Source: Asanoa ferruginea
GTDB taxonomy: Bacteria; Actinomycetota; Actinomycetes; Mycobacteriales; Micromonosporaceae
DNA: 64,000 bases
Assembly: GCF_003387075.1 (NCBI RefSeq)
Contig: NZ_QUMQ01000001.1
Location: 3,162,001 to 3,226,000, forward strand
Direction: 5' to 3'
The notes beneath the pieces were generated by a model. The model worked only from the letters and a program-made list of their open reading frames with translations. It made no database searches and had not been told where the DNA came from. Positions 17,579-26,535 of the stretch are shown here, piece after piece. A program made the translations under genes and the position numbers. Every line of letters starts with the position of its first letter. The first letter of the stretch is position 1.

Positions 17579-18139
17579 GTGGCTTTTCCCGACGACGTGT
17601 TGACCAGTGACGAGCGCGTGGTTCTGCACGTGCACCCGCACTGGAAGACACTCGCCCGACCCATCCTGCTCGGCATCCTGGTGATCGCCGCCGCGGTGGT
17701 CGCCCTGATCTTCGTGCCGAGCGGCATCGGGCAGCTCATCATCGCCGCGGCCGCGCTGATCGTGCTGGTCTGGCTGCTGCTGCGGCCGGTGCTGGTCCGG
17801 CAGACCACCCACTATGTCTTCACCGACCAGCGGATCCTGCTCCAGGTCGGCATCTTCAACCGCGACCGCCACGACATCCCGCTGAGCCGGGTCAACGACC
17901 ACTCGATGAACCAGCATTTCGTGGAGCGCCTGCTCGGCACCGGCACGCTGGTCATCGAGTCGGCGGGGGAGCGGGGCCAGCAGGTGCTGCGCGACATCCC
18001 GCAGGTGGAGAAGGTGCAGACGCTGCTCTACGAGCTGGTCACGGCCGACCACGACCGCGGCACCCTCGACGAGGGCGAGATGCGCGACATCATGCGCGAG
18101 CACCGCGCGGCCGAGGCCGGCGGCGCCGAGCCGGCCTAG
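17579..18139 (+). CDS. PH-domain membrane protein (Rv3278c-like)
   Basis: A 186-aa protein with an N-terminal V-L-H-V-H-P-H-W-K-T-L motif, two adjacent membrane helices (about residues 27-48 and 51-69) and a C-terminal bacterial PH-like domain (T-D-Q-R-I-L-L-Q-V-G-I through L-R-D-I-P-Q-V-E). The HPHWKTL lead and the position next to birA match M. tuberculosis Rv3278c. The GTG at 17579 follows a GGAGG site by six bases. Function unknown; bacterial PH proteins of this type are thought to act at the membrane. Its TAG shares four bases (CTAG) with the stop of the convergent acetyltransferase gene. Confidence 0.85.
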   Translation: MAFPDDVLTSDERVVLHVHPHWKTLARPILLGILVIAAAVVALIFVPSGIGQLIIAAAALIVLVWLLLRPVLVRQTTHYVFTDQRILLQVGIFNRDRHDIPLSRVNDHSMNQHFVERLLGTGTLVIESAGERGQQVLRDIPQVEKVQTLLYELVTADHDRGTLDEGEMRDIMREHRAAEAGGAEPA

Positions 18140-19317
18140 AACTCCGCGTAGACGTAGGGCCGCTGCGGGGGAAACAGGTCCCGCAGCGCCCCGGCGGTCT
18201 CGGCCGGGAAGCGGCCGAGCCGGCGGAGCACGATCTCGACCGGGTCCAGCACGCCGTAGACCAGCGCCGACAGGCCCGCCGCCGTCAGCGTCGCGGCGGC
18301 CGGTGCGGCGCTGCGCTCGACCGCGAGCGCGCCGCTCGTGCCGTCGAGGTGATAGCGGCCGGCGAGCAGCGGGTCGTCGACCACCTCGACGGTGAGCGCC
18401 GCCGGGCCCGTCGCGATGCCCGCGAGACCCTCGAGCGAGAGCACCCGGGCCATCGGCGCGGCCGAGCCGGGCACCCGCACGTCGGTCTTCGTCTCGACGG
18501 CGAAGTCGTCGGCCCAGAGTTCGGGCGTCTCGCCGGGCAGCAGCCAGAGGTTGACCCGGTCGACCTGGTCGACGTGCCGGGCCAGGAAGCTGAGCAGCAG
18601 CGCGCGGCCGTGCGGCCCGGTGTGCAGCAGCGTGTCGGCCGACAGCTGGCCGAGATGCTCGTCGATCCGGTAGGACAGCGCGCCCACCACCTGGCCGTCG
18701 ACGTGTGCGGTGACGGCCCACTTGCGGTCGTCGCGCAGGGACACCGCGCGGAAGTCCGGGAAGATCGAGAAGCCGTGCTGGCGGGCCATCAGCCGTTGGG
18801 TCAGCGCCCGGTGGTCGGCGTAGCCGTCGGCGATTCGCCGCCAGCGCAGGTCGCCGGGCAGCGTGGCGCGGGCCAGGTCGGCCAGGCCCGCGGGGGAGAA
18901 GGTGGCGGTGCGGTGCTGGGGCAGGCTGACATAGCCGAATCGGGCGTAGAACGAGGTGCGAAACGGGTAGAGCACCGAGACCGGGTGGCCGTCGTCGCGC
19001 ATCGCCTCGAGCAGCCGGTTGAGCAGCGCCCGCACGTAGCCCTGGCGCCGGGCGAGCGGGTGGGTGGCCACCCCGGCGACCCCGGCCATCGGCAGGATCG
19101 AGCCGCGGATGTTCTGCCGCATCGGGATCGCGGAGACCGCGGCGACGGTGGCGCCGTTCTCCTCGGCGATCAGCGTGTGGTTGCCGGAGTGGTAGGGCAG
19201 GACCTCGCGGTAGTGCGCGGAGACGGCCTGCTCGGTCGGCGACTTGTCGAACGCGTAGGACTGGAGCGGGAACGACGTGCGCAGCCGCTCCTCGCCGCTG
19301 ACCCGCCTGATCTTCAA
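18136..19317 (-). CDS. eis: Eis-like GNAT acetyltransferase
   Basis: A 393-aa protein with the three-part layout of the enhanced-intracellular-survival (Eis) family: an N-terminal GNAT domain with the acetyl-CoA loop V-A-T-H-P-L-A-R-R-Q-G-Y (about residues 83-94), a second GNAT-like part, and a C-terminal SCP2-like fold. It ends in a phenylalanine (Y-V-Y-A-E-F), the residue whose carboxylate serves catalysis in characterised Eis enzymes. Eis enzymes acetylate aminoglycosides and other amines at several positions. The start is a TTG at 19317, and no ribosome site or -10 clearly supports it, so the start is less certain than the family. Confidence 0.85.
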   Translation of the reverse strand: MKIRRVSGEERLRTSFPLQSYAFDKSPTEQAVSAHYREVLPYHSGNHTLIAEENGATVAAVSAIPMRQNIRGSILPMAGVAGVATHPLARRQGYVRALLNRLLEAMRDDGHPVSVLYPFRTSFYARFGYVSLPQHRTATFSPAGLADLARATLPGDLRWRRIADGYADHRALTQRLMARQHGFSIFPDFRAVSLRDDRKWAVTAHVDGQVVGALSYRIDEHLGQLSADTLLHTGPHGRALLLSFLARHVDQVDRVNLWLLPGETPELWADDFAVETKTDVRVPGSAAPMARVLSLEGLAGIATGPAALTVEVVDDPLLAGRYHLDGTSGALAVERSAAPAAATLTAAGLSALVYGVLDPVEIVLRRLGRFPAETAGALRDLFPPQRPYVYAEF

Positions 19318-19341
19318 CGTCGCAGCTTCAAGATCGGAGTC

Positions 19342-19962
19342 TCAACGCCGACGGCGGGCCGAGCCGGCGGACTCGAACTCGCCGACCACCTCGGCCAGCT
19401 CGGCCACCGGGTCGAAGGTCGCGATCACGTCGCCGTCGATCGGGTGGTGGTGGCCGTTGTGCTTGGCCGTCGCCACCACGCTGCGGCGGTTGGCCGGTGC
19501 CGGGACGGCGGGCGGTGCGGAAGCGGGCTTCGCGGCCCGGAAGACGAAGGTCCGGTAGGTGTAGAACCGGAAGATCGTCGCAAGGCCGAGGCCGAGGAAC
19601 TTGAACACGTTGAGCAGCAGCAGGCTCTCGGTGCCCAGGCCGTATTTGGCGATGCCCAGCACGCCCAGCTCGATGACCAGTCCGGCGGTGTTGAACCCGA
19701 TGAAAAGCAACGTCTCGCGGCGCATGGCCGACTTCGGACGGTCGCGGTAGGTCCAGTGCCGGTTCATGAAATAGGACGTGAACGTCGCGAACACCGTCGC
19801 GATGACGTTGGCCTTGAGTTGGCCACCGTGGAAGACCGTGAGCGCCAGTGCGTTGAACACCACGAAGTTGATGACTGTGTTGATGCCACCGACGATGCCG
19901 AACTTCAGCGCTTCGCGGAACAGCTTCTGCCACCGTTCGGGCAGGAGTCGGTCAACGCGCAT
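19342..19962 (-). CDS. GtrA-family membrane protein (first of two)
   Basis: A 206-aa protein with four membrane helices in the GtrA pattern: K-F-G-I-V-G-G-I-N-T at the first helix, a middle F-M-N-R-H-W-T-Y-R motif, and F-R-F-Y-T-Y-R-T-F-V-F after the fourth. GtrA proteins take part in moving polyprenyl-linked sugars for cell-surface polysaccharides. A hydrophilic tail of about 60 residues (His-rich, then acidic, ending in R-R-R-R) is longer than usual. The ATG at 19962 has a -10 TAAGGT exactly six bases upstream. A paralogue follows on the same strand at 20033-20584, upstream in transcription. Confidence 0.88.
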   Translation of the reverse strand: MRVDRLLPERWQKLFREALKFGIVGGINTVINFVVFNALALTVFHGGQLKANVIATVFATFTSYFMNRHWTYRDRPKSAMRRETLLFIGFNTAGLVIELGVLGIAKYGLGTESLLLLNVFKFLGLGLATIFRFYTYRTFVFRAAKPASAPPAVPAPANRRSVVATAKHNGHHHPIDGDVIATFDPVAELAEVVGEFESAGSARRRR

Positions 19963-19968
19963 TGGGCC

Positions 19969-19974
19969 ACCTTA
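19969..19974 (-). promoter_or_regulatory. -10 element TAAGGT of a leaderless gtrA-like gene
   Basis: TAAGGT on the minus strand ends six bases before the ATG at 19962, so this gene can be transcribed separately from its paralogue. Confidence 0.5.
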
Positions 19975-20032
19975 CGGGAGATGGGCGGTTCAGTTGAGGC
20001 CAACGGTGGACGCTGGGGGCGATATCACTAGC

Positions 20033-20584
20033 TCAATCACCCTTGGTCACCATTGGGGCAGCGGACGGTATTTGTGGCGCCGCCGCATCGATGAAAACGA
20101 ACCGCCGGTAGGACCAGAAACGGAACAGTGTGCCGAATGCGGTGCCAACGATCTGTGCGGAAAGGTTGTCGGCCAGCGTCGTCTGGAAGACGCCCGGCCA
20201 GAAACTTCCCAGCACGTAGTGGCTGATACCCAGGCACGCCAGGCCTATGCCGAGGCCGACCGCATTGAAGAAGAAATAGAGCAGGTATTCGCGCCGCATG
20301 CCGGTGCGCTCGCGGTGCCGCCACGTCCAGAACCGGTTGCCCACGAACGCGAGCGTCGCGGCGATCACGGTGGAGATCGTTTTGGCCAGCAGTGGCGGTT
20401 CGCCCGCGTTGGAGATCAGCAGGTTGAAGATGATCAGGTCGACGATGAACGCGATGCCGCCGACGATCCCGAACTTGCCGAACTCTTTGATCAGGTGCCC
20501 GAACCGGCCTCGCAACCGCGCGACCATCCCCGTCGGAGGGGCCGAAGGTGACGACGACTCGTCGTCGGCAACGGTTGCGGACAC
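20033..20584 (-). CDS. GtrA-family membrane protein (second of two)
   Basis: A 183-aa paralogue of the neighbouring protein with the same four-helix plan: K-F-G-I-V-G-G-I-A-F-I-V-D, then V-G-N-R-F-W-T-W-R-H-R, and F-R-F-W-S-Y-R-R-F-V-F. It has a 35-residue hydrophilic N-terminus rich in Ser/Asp and a short tail. The GTG at 20584 has a -10 TAGTCT exactly six bases before it; an internal ATG at codon 20 is possible but has no such signal. Rv3277, next to the PH/birA pair in M. tuberculosis, is a comparable protein, so at least one copy belongs to the conserved block. Confidence 0.88.
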   Translation of the reverse strand: MSATVADDESSSPSAPPTGMVARLRGRFGHLIKEFGKFGIVGGIAFIVDLIIFNLLISNAGEPPLLAKTISTVIAATLAFVGNRFWTWRHRERTGMRREYLLYFFFNAVGLGIGLACLGISHYVLGSFWPGVFQTTLADNLSAQIVGTAFGTLFRFWSYRRFVFIDAAAPQIPSAAPMVTKGD

Positions 20585-20590
20585 GGGCCG

Positions 20591-20596
20591 AGACTA
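20591..20596 (-). promoter_or_regulatory. -10 element TAGTCT of the second gtrA-like gene
   Basis: TAGTCT on the minus strand ends six bases before the GTG at 20584. Confidence 0.5.
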
Positions 20597-20690
20597 CCGT
20601 CTGTGTGCACGGGCCGTTTGCCGCGCCGGAAACGTTAACCAGACAGTGATCAGCCCGCCCGGCGGATGACCGGGCGGGCGCCAGCAATGA

Positions 20691-21446
20691 TCACCCGGCG
20701 GCGGGCAGGTCGGCGAGCTCGTCGAGCGCGGCCCGGCAGTCGGCGCAGGTGGCCAGGTGACCGTCGACCGTGGTGCGGGCCCGCCGGGCCAGCCGCCCAC
20801 GCACGTAGCCGGCGAGGCGGGCGGCCACCTGCCGGCAGGCCGGCGCGTCGGAGGGCGTCACATGCTGTTGCAGATAGATCTGCCGCAGCCGCTCACGGGC
20901 CCGGAAAGCCAGCGCCGCGACGCCGCCGGGCGTGAGGCCGAGCCGGCCGGCTACCTGGGCCGCTGACTCGCCCTGCACAGCGGTGTGCCAGAGCACCGCC
21001 CGCCAGCGCTCCGGGAGCCGGGCGAAGGCCCGGGCCGCGTAGAGCCGGTCGAGTTGGGCCACCGTGGGGTCGGCGAACGGCACGCCGGCCTCGTAGCGGC
21101 TCAGGTCGTCGGTGAACTCCACCCGCTGCTCGGTGCGGAGCCGGTCGTATCGCAGGTGCTTGAGTGTCGTGTAGAGGTAGGGCCGGAAGGCCCGGGCCGG
21201 GCCGCGGCCGGCCCGGAGCGTGGCGAGCACCTTGGCGAACGTCTCGGCGACGAGATCGTCGGCGTCGGCGCGGTCCCGGACGAGCGAGCAGGCGAGCCGG
21301 CGGGCGCCGCCTGCGTGTCGGACATAGAGAGTGCCGTAGGCACCGGTGTCACCGGAGCGGACGGCTTCGACCAGGTCTGCGTCGGAAGGCTCGTCTTCGC
21401 CGTCCGCTGGTTCCGGTCGCTGGTCGGTGGTGGCTGGGCTGGTCAT
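20691..21446 (-). CDS. ECF sigma factor with C-terminal zinc-finger anti-sigma-like tail
   Basis: A 251-aa protein. Residues 20-175 are a group IV sigma factor: region 2 with D-A-D-D-L-V-A-E-T-F-A-K-V and region 4 with L-P-E-R-W-R-A-V-L-W-H-T-A-V-Q-G-E-S-A-A-Q-V-A-G-R-L-G. The last 60 residues hold C-R-Q-V-A followed by V-D-G-H-L-A-T-C-A-D-C-R-A-A-L, the H-x3-C-x2-C pattern of zf-HC2/ZAS anti-sigma zinc domains. Sigma factor and regulator domain are thus one chain. The ATG at 21446 is chosen for its GGAGGCGGC site; the frame is open 68 codons further but without support. Target genes unknown. Confidence 0.85.
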   Translation of the reverse strand: MTSPATTDQRPEPADGEDEPSDADLVEAVRSGDTGAYGTLYVRHAGGARRLACSLVRDRADADDLVAETFAKVLATLRAGRGPARAFRPYLYTTLKHLRYDRLRTEQRVEFTDDLSRYEAGVPFADPTVAQLDRLYAARAFARLPERWRAVLWHTAVQGESAAQVAGRLGLTPGGVAALAFRARERLRQIYLQQHVTPSDAPACRQVAARLAGYVRGRLARRARTTVDGHLATCADCRAALDELADLPAAG

Positions 21447-21807
21447 GCCGCCTCCAGGGGGAGGAATGGGGCGGAAATGCCTATAGGGAACGTGAGGGAG
21501 AAAACCCTCGTTATGAGGAAAAGCGTAGGTCACTCCGTAGCGTGAGGGAAGAGGCGTTTTGGCAGCCCGGGGCGCCGATGGGTGGGGACGTCGATGGGCG
21601 CCATGCGCGAATCTGCGCGGGAGAGCGCGACATCCCTCGGGGAAATCCAAAACGTCCGTCCCTTGTGCAGATTTTCACAAGCGGGCCCGCTGCCCTTAAC
21701 GCTCATTCGGTTTAGTCTGAGTTGAACCCCGAGGTATGCACTGGCGTGGCGCTGAGCCCGCCCAGGTTGTGCACCCATAGGTCAGCGTCGACCGCTAGGA
21801 GTTCGCA
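21447..21807. other. Divergent intergenic region between the sigma gene and pckG
   Basis: These 361 bp hold no convincing gene. They contain a small hairpin GAGGG-N6-CCCTC (21494-21509), the CRP-like site described separately, and an AT-richer stretch ending in TTTAGTCTGAG (21711-21721) where TAGTCT may be a -10 for pckG. The region would drive both the sigma factor gene and pckG. Confidence 0.6.
21664..21679. promoter_or_regulatory. CRP/GlxR-type site upstream of pckG
   Basis: TGTGCAGATTTTCACA agrees with TGTGA-N6-TCACA at nine of ten fixed positions. It is embedded in the inverted repeat CTTGTG-N8-CACAAG (21662-21681) and lies about 130 bp before the pckG start. Confidence 0.55.
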
Positions 21808-23634
21808 ATGACTGTCACGGCCACCCGCCCCGGCGCGGATGAAACCCCGACCTCGCACCCACGGCTGCTGGCCTGGGTCAACGAGGTCGCCGAGCTCACG
21901 AGACCCGACCGAGTCGTGTGGGTCGACGGGTCCGAAGAGGAATGGACCCGGCTGACCGGCGAGCTGGTCGAGGCCGGCACGCTCATCCGGCTCAACGACG
22001 CCAAGCGCCCCAACTCGTTCTGGGCGCGCACCGACCCGACAGACGTGGCGCGGGTCGAGGAGCGCACCTTCATCTGCTCGGTCGACGAGGCCGACGCCGG
22101 GCCGACCAACAACTGGATGGCGCCCGACGAGATGAAGCGGGAGATGACCGAGCTCTACCGCGGCTCGATGCGCGGCCGGACGATGTATGTCATCCCGTTC
22201 TGCATGGGCCCGATCGAGGCCGACAACCCGATGTTCGGCGTCGAGATCACCGACAGCGCGTACGTGGTCGCCTCGATGCGCATCATGACCCGGATGGGTG
22301 CCCGGGTGCTGGCCGCGATGGGTGACGACGCCGACTTCGTGCCGGCCCTGCACTCCCTCGGCGCCCCGCTCGCGCCGGGCGCGGCGGACGTGGCCTGGCC
22401 GTGCAGCGAAACCAAATACATCTCGCACTTCCCGGAGACCCGGGAGATCTGGTCCTACGGCTCCGGTTACGGCGGCAACTCGCTGCTCGGCAAGAAGTGC
22501 TACTCGCTGCGGATCGCCAGCGTGATGGCGCGCGACGAGGGCTGGCTGGCCGAGCACATGCTCATCATGAAGCTGACCTCGCCGGAGGGCGTCGTCAAAT
22601 ACATCGCCGGTGCGTTCCCGTCGGCGTGCGGCAAGACCAACCTCGCGATGCTCGAGCCGACCATCCCGGGCTGGAAGGTCGAGACGATCGGCGACGACAT
22701 CGCCTGGATGCGGTTCGGCGAAGACGGCCGGCTCTATGCCGTCAACCCCGAGTTCGGCCTGTTCGGCGTCGCGCCGGGCACCGACTACCGGACCAACCCC
22801 AACGCGATGCGTACCCTCGCACAGGGCAATTCGGTCTTCACCAACGTCGCGCTGACCGACGACGGCGACATCTGGTGGGAAGGCATGGGCGAGCCGCCCG
22901 CGCACCTCACCGACTGGAAGGGCCAGTCCTGGACGCCCGACTCCGGTGAGCTGTCGTCGCACCCCAACAGCCGGTTCTGCACGCCGATCGAGCAGTGCCC
23001 GATCATCGCGCCGGAATACACCGACCCGCGGGGCGTGCCGATCGACGCGATCCTGTTCGGCGGCCGGCGCAAGACGACGGTCCCGCTGGTGACCGAGGCG
23101 CGCGACTGGGTGCACGGTGTCTACCTGGGCGCCACCCTCTCCTCCGAGACAACCGCGGCGGCGGCCGGGAAGGTCGGCGTGGTGCGCCGCGACCCGATGG
23201 CGATGCTGCCGTTCATCGGCTACAACGCCGGCGACTACTTCGCGCACTGGATCGAGATGGGCAAGGGCGCCGGCGCCGACACGGCCAAGCTGCCGAAGAT
23301 CTTCTACGTCAACTGGTTCCGCCGCGACGCCGACGGCGGCTTCCTCTGGCCCGGGTTCGGCGAGAACTCGCGTGTTCTGAAGTGGATCGTCGAGCGGATC
23401 GACGGGCGGGCCGGTGCGGTCGAGACCGCGATCGGCCACGTGCCGACGCCGGACTCGCTCGACGTGTCCGGGCTCGACATGGGCCCTGACGAGGTGGCGG
23501 CCGCGCTGCGGGTCGACGCCGACGAGTGGCGCGCGGAGATCCCGCAGGTCACCGAGTGGTTCGAGAAGTTCGGCGACAAGCTGCCCGGCGTGCTCTGGGC
23601 CGAACTCGACGCACTCAAGGCCCGCCTGAGCTGA
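21808..23634 (+). CDS. pckG: Phosphoenolpyruvate carboxykinase (GTP)
   Basis: A 608-aa GTP-dependent PEPCK, which interconverts oxaloacetate and phosphoenolpyruvate at the start of gluconeogenesis. Visible signatures are the substrate loop W-V-D-G-S-E-E-E near residue 39, G-S-G-Y-G-G-N-S-L near 219, the kinase loop FPSACGKTN near 270-278, and the [11 protein letters not shown]-site region. Length is normal. The ATG at 21808 has an AGGAG site seven bases upstream. A CRP-like box lies in the leader region, in keeping with carbon-source control, and a short hairpin follows the stop. Confidence 0.96.
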   Translation: MTVTATRPGADETPTSHPRLLAWVNEVAELTRPDRVVWVDGSEEEWTRLTGELVEAGTLIRLNDAKRPNSFWARTDPTDVARVEERTFICSVDEADAGPTNNWMAPDEMKREMTELYRGSMRGRTMYVIPFCMGPIEADNPMFGVEITDSAYVVASMRIMTRMGARVLAAMGDDADFVPALHSLGAPLAPGAADVAWPCSETKYISHFPETREIWSYGSGYGGNSLLGKKCYSLRIASVMARDEGWLAEHMLIMKLTSPEGVVKYIAGAFPSACGKTNLAMLEPTIPGWKVETIGDDIAWMRFGEDGRLYAVNPEFGLFGVAPGTDYRTNPNAMRTLAQGNSVFTNVALTDDGDIWWEGMGEPPAHLTDWKGQSWTPDSGELSSHPNSRFCTPIEQCPIIAPEYTDPRGVPIDAILFGGRRKTTVPLVTEARDWVHGVYLGATLSSETTAAAAGKVGVVRRDPMAMLPFIGYNAGDYFAHWIEMGKGAGADTAKLPKIFYVNWFRRDADGGFLWPGFGENSRVLKWIVERIDGRAGAVETAIGHVPTPDSLDVSGLDMGPDEVAAALRVDADEWRAEIPQVTEWFEKFGDKLPGVLWAELDALKARLS

Positions 23635-23644
23635 TCTCGCGTTG

Positions 23645-23670
23645 GGGAGGCCTGTGCGGACGGGCCTCCC
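23645..23670. terminator. Hairpin after pckG
   Basis: GGGAGGCC (23645-23652) pairs with GGCCTCCC (23663-23670) over a 10-nt loop, beginning 10 bp after the pckG stop. A TACACT hexamer (23671-23676), a likely -10 for the next gene, follows directly. Confidence 0.6.
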
Positions 23671-23683
23671 TACACTCACGAAT

Positions 23684-24550
23684 ATGCCCCCAACGGTGCG
23701 CGCGTTGGTCGCGCTCCTCTACACCACGGCCGCCGCGACAGTCGCGGTCGAATTGCTCAATTGGGCGTACGCGCCGGAGCACGGCTTCGGTCTCGCGGTG
23801 CGCACCGGGTGGGCGATGCTGCGCGCGTTCGGCTTCCTGATCCTGGTCTGGCACGTGCATCGCGGCCGTGCGGCGGCCAAGCCGCTCGGGCTGATCCTCG
23901 CCGTCACCACCGTGTTCGCCGTCGGGCGCCTGATCGTGCCGCGGTCGGGCGTGCCACCGCTGCCCGGCGCGCTCGGCTTCGTGCTGCTCACCGCGTGCTG
24001 CCTCGCGGTGACCGTGCTGCTCTACCGGGTGCCCACAGTGGGCGCCCACCTGGTCCGCCACCCCAACCGGCTGGTCATCACGCGCGACGGGATCGGCTGG
24101 CAGGAGGGCGCGCCGCGGCGCCCGGCGGCCGCGGCCCGGGCGTTGGCCGCGCGCGCCGCCGCTTTCACCTACGCGCCGCTGATGGTGGTGCCGGCCCTCG
24201 TGTCGCTGGGCCAGGTGGTGCCCGACCAACTCGACCGCCTGCCGGTCGTCGTGCTCTGGCTGGTGTTCGCGGTCATCGTCGGCAACGCGCTGCTGCCTAT
24301 CCTGATCTTCCTGATCCGCGGCCGGCGCTGGGCCGGCGTCGCGCTGTTCGTCGTCACGCTCGTGGTCCTGGCTGTCGACCTCCCGCTCTGCGCCTGGCTG
24401 CTGGGCGTCGACGGGCTGGTCCGCGACGGCGGTCCGCTGCTGGCCGCGGCGGCGGTCGCGCTCTGGGGTGCACGGCCCGTGCCGTCGACGACCGGCGTCC
24501 GGGTGCCGGCGCCGCGCGCGGAGTCGACACTGGCGGATACGGTTCCGTGA
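23684..24550 (+). CDS. Polytopic membrane protein, unknown
   Basis: A 288-aa protein with about eight hydrophobic segments split by a basic loop near residues 105-140 (H-P-N-R-L-V-I-T-R-D-G-I-G-W). The ATG at 23684 lies seven bases after TACACT, so the transcript is probably leaderless or nearly so; the in-frame start 42 bp upstream lies inside the terminator hairpin. Its TGA overlaps the ATG of the following prenyl reductase by one base, so the two are likely co-expressed. No named family recognised; a role in the membrane near isoprenoid metabolism is only suggested by context. Confidence 0.75.
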   Translation: MPPTVRALVALLYTTAAATVAVELLNWAYAPEHGFGLAVRTGWAMLRAFGFLILVWHVHRGRAAAKPLGLILAVTTVFAVGRLIVPRSGVPPLPGALGFVLLTACCLAVTVLLYRVPTVGAHLVRHPNRLVITRDGIGWQEGAPRRPAAAARALAARAAAFTYAPLMVVPALVSLGQVVPDQLDRLPVVVLWLVFAVIVGNALLPILIFLIRGRRWAGVALFVVTLVVLAVDLPLCAWLLGVDGLVRDGGPLLAAAAVALWGARPVPSTTGVRVPAPRAESTLADTVP

Positions 24551-25704
24551 TGATCGATTACGACGTGATCGTCGTCGGCGCCGGCCCCTCCGGCGCGACC
24601 GCGGCGGTGGCCGCGCGCCGGACCGGCGCCAGCGTGCTGCTGCTCGACAAGGCCAGCTTCCCGCGCGACAAGACCTGCGGTGACGGCATCGCGCCGCACG
24701 TGCTCGACGTGCTGGGCGCGCTCGGCGTCGACGGCATCGCGGCCGGCTTCGAACCGGTGCGGTCGCTGAGCCTGGAGACCCCCGACGGCCGTGCGGCCGG
24801 CGAGCTGCGCCGGCCCGACTACACCATTCCCCGCTACGTGCTCGACGCGCGCATTGTCGACGCCGCGGTCGGCGCGGGCGCCGAGTTGCGCCGGCACAAC
24901 GTGCGCGAGGTGCGGGTCGAGGCCGACCGCGTCGTGGTCGACGACACGTTCGCCGCGCGGTCGCTGATCGGTGCCGACGGCGCCGGGTCGATGGTCCGCC
25001 GGTCGATCGGGCACCAGCCCAACAAGGGCCGTCACCTGGCCGTCGCGATGCGTGGCTATGTGGCCTTCCCCGGCCTGACCGATCAGCGGATCGTCACCTC
25101 GGGGCCCCGGTGGCCGGCCTACGCCTGGGCGTTCCCGATCGGCGATGGCACGGCGAATGTGGGCTACGGCGAGGTGATGCGGGGTCAGCCACTCAGCCGC
25201 GCGCACCTGCTCGACCGGATGGCCGACCTGTTGCCGGAGATCGATCTCGCCGACGTCACCCGGCTGCGGGCACACCACCTGCCGCTGTCGACCTCCCAGC
25301 CGCGGCACGGCAACGGCCGGGTGCTGCTGGTCGGCGACGCCCAGTCGCTGATCAACCCGTTCACCGGCGAGGGCATCTTCTACGCCGTGCTCTCCGGCTC
25401 GATCGCCGGGCACGCGGCGGCCGTCGCACCGGCCAACGCGGCCCGGGTCTACGCGACGGCGTGGCGCCGCCGGCTGGGCCGGCACCTGCGGCACAGCGCC
25501 GCCGCGGCCTGGCTGGCCCGCCGGCCGACAGTGATCCAGGCCGCAGTGCGGGCGGCCGGCAACGATCGCCAGGTCTTCGACTCGATCGTCGAGCTCGGCC
25601 TGGGTGACGGCCTGCTGCACCCCCGCACGCTGGGGCGCATCGCACGAGAGCTGACCGTTCGGACAGAACAAGCTCGTCCTTTCGTCCATGGCGGAGGTCG
25701 CTAG
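24550..25704 (+). CDS. Geranylgeranyl reductase-family FAD oxidoreductase
   Basis: A 384-aa FAD-dependent reductase of the geranylgeranyl/menaquinone reductase (MenJ-like) type, which saturates isoprenoid side chains. FAD-binding G-A-G-P-S-G is at residues 10-15, the family motif PRDKTCGDG at 39-47, the second FAD contact IGADGAGS near 139, and GDAQSLINPFTGEG near 262. The Cys in K-T-C-G-D is the usual active-site feature. The ATG at 24550 overlaps the upstream stop (TGATG); a GTG one codon earlier is possible. The next gene is a cis-prenyltransferase, so both steps concern polyprenyl lipids. The exact substrate (menaquinone tail or polyprenyl phosphate) cannot be told. Confidence 0.88.
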   Translation: MIDYDVIVVGAGPSGATAAVAARRTGASVLLLDKASFPRDKTCGDGIAPHVLDVLGALGVDGIAAGFEPVRSLSLETPDGRAAGELRRPDYTIPRYVLDARIVDAAVGAGAELRRHNVREVRVEADRVVVDDTFAARSLIGADGAGSMVRRSIGHQPNKGRHLAVAMRGYVAFPGLTDQRIVTSGPRWPAYAWAFPIGDGTANVGYGEVMRGQPLSRAHLLDRMADLLPEIDLADVTRLRAHHLPLSTSQPRHGNGRVLLVGDAQSLINPFTGEGIFYAVLSGSIAGHAAAVAPANAARVYATAWRRRLGRHLRHSAAAAWLARRPTVIQAAVRAAGNDRQVFDSIVELGLGDGLLHPRTLGRIARELTVRTEQARPFVHGGGR

Positions 25705-25714
25705 TCTGCAAGTG

Positions 25715-26485
25715 ATGAATCTGCGTGATCTCGTCTATTCGATCTACGAGCGGCGGCTGACCTTCCGGCTGGCCGGCAAGCCGGTGCCCCGGCATGTCGG
25801 CGTGATGTGCGACGGCAACCGCCGGTGGGCCAAAGAGATGGGATACGTCGATCCCAACGACGGCCATCGGGTCGGCGCGGCGAAGATCAAGCATCTGCTC
25901 GGCTGGTGTGACCAGGCCGGCATCGAGCATGTGACGCTCTACCTGCTGGCCACCGACAACCTGCGCCGGCCGGCCGCCGAGCTCGACCCGCTGCTCCAGA
26001 TCATCGAAGACCTGGTGGTCGAGCTGGCCGAAGACGCCAACCCCTGGCGGCTGCGCATCGTCGGCGCGCTCGACCTGCTGCCGGCGCCGACCGCGGCCGC
26101 GCTGAAGGCGGCGCAGGAGCGCACCCGGGAGCGGGTGGGCGGCGCCGAGGTCAACATCGCGGTCGGCTACGGCGGCCGGCGGGAGATCGCCGACGCGGTC
26201 CGCTCGCTGCTCCAGGAGCAGGCGTCCCGCGGCGGCACCCTGGAGGAGCTGGCCGAGGTGCTCGACGTCGACCACATCGCCGAGCACCTCTACACGCGCG
26301 GCCAGCCCGACCCCGACCTGGTCATCCGCACCAGCGGCGAGCAGCGCCTGTCGGGCTTCCTGCTCTGGCAGTCGGCGCACTCGGAGTTCTACTTCTGCGA
26401 CGCCAACTGGCCCGACTTCCGCCGCGTCGACTTCCTCCGCGCGCTGCGCTCCTACGCCAGCCGGCAACGCCGCTACGGCGCTTAG
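25715..26485 (+). CDS. Isoprenyl transferase (cis-prenyl diphosphate synthase)
   Basis: A 256-aa cis-prenyltransferase (UppS/Rv1086 family). The catalytic loop C-D-G-N-R-R-W-A-K is at residues 32-40, and the C-terminal D-L-V-I-R-T-S-G-E-Q-R-L-S-G-F-L-L-W-Q signature and H-S-E-F-Y-F end are intact. The N-terminal M-N-L-R-D-L-V-Y-S-I-Y-E-R-R-L is typical of the short-chain (Z)-farnesyl diphosphate synthase group of actinobacteria. The ATG at 25715 has a TAGTCT hexamer seven bases upstream (25702-25707) that overlaps the stop of the previous gene; a more distant ATG (25688) is less likely. The product feeds decaprenyl or undecaprenyl phosphate synthesis. Confidence 0.93.
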   Translation: MNLRDLVYSIYERRLTFRLAGKPVPRHVGVMCDGNRRWAKEMGYVDPNDGHRVGAAKIKHLLGWCDQAGIEHVTLYLLATDNLRRPAAELDPLLQIIEDLVVELAEDANPWRLRIVGALDLLPAPTAAALKAAQERTRERVGGAEVNIAVGYGGRREIADAVRSLLQEQASRGGTLEELAEVLDVDHIAEHLYTRGQPDPDLVIRTSGEQRLSGFLLWQSAHSEFYFCDANWPDFRRVDFLRALRSYASRQRRYGA

Positions 26486-26535
26486 CCGACTTCGAGGGTG
26501 GCGGTCGTCGATGCCGCCCGGCACACTCTCTGGGC

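Noticed and set aside
18349-20031. 560-codon frame on the plus strand over the acetyltransferase and GtrA genes
   Set aside because: Composition is that of a shadow frame (Arg/Asp/Val/Gly rich without hydrophobic core), and the minus strand carries well-defined families.
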